From: an uncultured Idiomarina sp. | GTDB lineage: Bacteria; Pseudomonadota; Gammaproteobacteria; Enterobacterales; Alteromonadaceae | Reading direction: 5' to 3' | NCBI GenBank assembly: GCA_946885915.1 | Contig: CAMPHF010000002.1 | Location: forward strand, 310,001-374,000 | Length of the DNA stretch: 64,000 nucleotides | Part shown: piece after piece, positions 63,251 through 64,000 of the stretch | How positions within the stretch are numbered: the stretch's first letter is position 1 | How the letters are laid out: each line of letters begins with the position of its first letter | Program-made: the position numbers and the translations under genes | Notes under the pieces: model-generated | What the model was told of the DNA's origin: nothing | Databases searched by the model: none | Seen by the model: only the letters and a program-made list of their open reading frames with translations

Positions 63251-64000
63251 TGCGGAGTAAACTCATAGTCGGCCAGACGCACGCGTTTCGTTCGCCATTT
63301 ATAGGTAAAGGTAAAGCCAAACCAATTCACCACATTGCGGCCACTGTCATTCAAATACCAGGAGCTGCAGCCTGATGCCCAGACGCTGTGCTTTAACTTT
63401 TGCTGCAGTTGTTCAACATCATGTTGTTGAGCCGCCGCCGTTACTTCCATGGTTTGCTGGCGTTCAGATTCAAGTAGGCGTAGGCATTCCCTTACATAGT
63501 GCATTTGCGCCTCAAGCATGATCAATACCGAACTATGAGAGAGGTTGGTGTTGGGTCCATACAGCATAAATAGATTCGGGAACCCATGCACGCTGATACC
63601 TTTATAGGCTTCGGCACCTTGGCGCCATGCATCTTGTAAACGTTTACCATTGCGTCCTATGACGTCGAATTGCTGCAAGAATTCGGTCGCTCTAAACCCG
63701 GTTCCGAAAATAAGTACATCAAGTTCAACCTGCTCGCCGGTTGTCAGGGTGACACCGGTTGGGGTTATCGCTGCAATAGCGGTTGTTTCTACCGCAACAT
63801 GCGGCTTAGCAAGCGTCGAAAACCAATCATTGGCTAATAAAATACGATTACAACCGGCGCGGTAAGTGGGAATAACCCGGCGATATAACTGCGGGTCATG
63901 AATGGCTTTTCGAGCCATTTTCTTCGCGCGAAACTCAGCCACTTTTAAAATGAATCCGAACTTAGTAAAGGCGAGGGCACGCGCTTCGTTCTTTAGATAA
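63247..64000 (-). CDS. Flavin-containing monooxygenase (Baeyer-Villiger type), C-terminal part
   Basis: The frame is open to the window edge, so the N-terminal FAD-binding part is missing; an internal GTG at 63942 is not the start. Visible: LIFGTGFRATEFL, the family motif after the NADP domain; VHGFPNLFMLYGPNTNLSH; and YLNDSGRNVVNWFG near the end. Cofactors FAD and NADPH are inferred from the family. Coupled to the esterase downstream. Confidence 0.88.
   Translation of the reverse strand, partial: YLKNEARALAFTKFGFILKVAEFRAKKMARKAIHDPQLYRRVIPTYRAGCNRILLANDWFSTLAKPHVAVETTAIAAITPTGVTLTTGEQVELDVLIFGTGFRATEFLQQFDVIGRNGKRLQDAWRQGAEAYKGISVHGFPNLFMLYGPNTNLSHSSVLIMLEAQMHYVRECLRLLESERQQTMEVTAAAQQHDVEQLQQKLKHSVWASGCSSWYLNDSGRNVVNWFGFTFTYKWRTKRVRLADYEFTPQ

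Overview
The window reads as a chromosome segment of a gammaproteobacterium, probably a marine Alteromonadales-type organism. The core blocks pyrE-rph-yicC, rlmA and a class II cellulose (bcs) locus support this; the genus is a guess. Core genes lie at both ends, and two AT-richer accessory blocks of about 37 kb sit between yicC and a run of ordinary housekeeping genes.

Layout. 1-2636: a partial unknown gene, pyrE and rph (minus), and yicC (plus). 2614-26486: an integrated mobile island of about 23.9 kb. A P4-type integrase sits just inside the left end. The last 23 bp of yicC recur at the right end with four transitions, three at third codon positions and one changing TGA to TAA, so the 3' end of yicC is the attachment site. 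Inside are a replication-like module (ribbon-helix-helix-like coiled-coil protein, six tandem 12-bp iterons, two inovirus Gp2/YagK-like HUH proteins), a GHKL ATPase fused to a PD-(D/E)XK nuclease, a catalytic-domain-only tyrosine recombinase, RadC, a LytTR regulator and AlpA. A six-gene DISARM-like operon follows: NERD-SF1 helicase, DrmA, DrmB, a second SF1 helicase, an unknown 533-aa protein and a C5-cytosine methyltransferase. No DrmC nuclease is visible.

26487-39868: a second accessory block with no integrase. It holds hipBA, a decayed pseudogene and a tight seven-gene minus-strand operon: a 617-aa protein with an IDETG motif; a PP2C-like/NERD/pseudokinase fusion; an active-looking Ser/Thr kinase; a 1019-aa UPF1-like helicase with an inserted coiled coil; a winged-helix-like protein; a protein with two C-terminal membrane segments; and a small membrane protein. 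I do not recognise this set as a named system. It is my strongest candidate for an undescribed defence or stress system, combining phosphorylation, nuclease, helicase and membrane parts.

39869-48658: housekeeping and metabolic genes (SRPBCC protein, SDR, RlmA, GPP34, DUF885 lipoprotein, CPXCG protein, LysR/pirin/isochorismatase cluster). 48711-62380: cellulose synthesis and modification, with bcsEFG on minus and bcsRQABZC on plus from a shared divergent region. 62327-64000: an HSL-type esterase and a flavin monooxygenase that runs off the window.

No tRNA, rRNA, CRISPR array or insertion sequence was recognised. Starts were moved inward from the longest open frame where a Shine-Dalgarno or family alignment favoured it.
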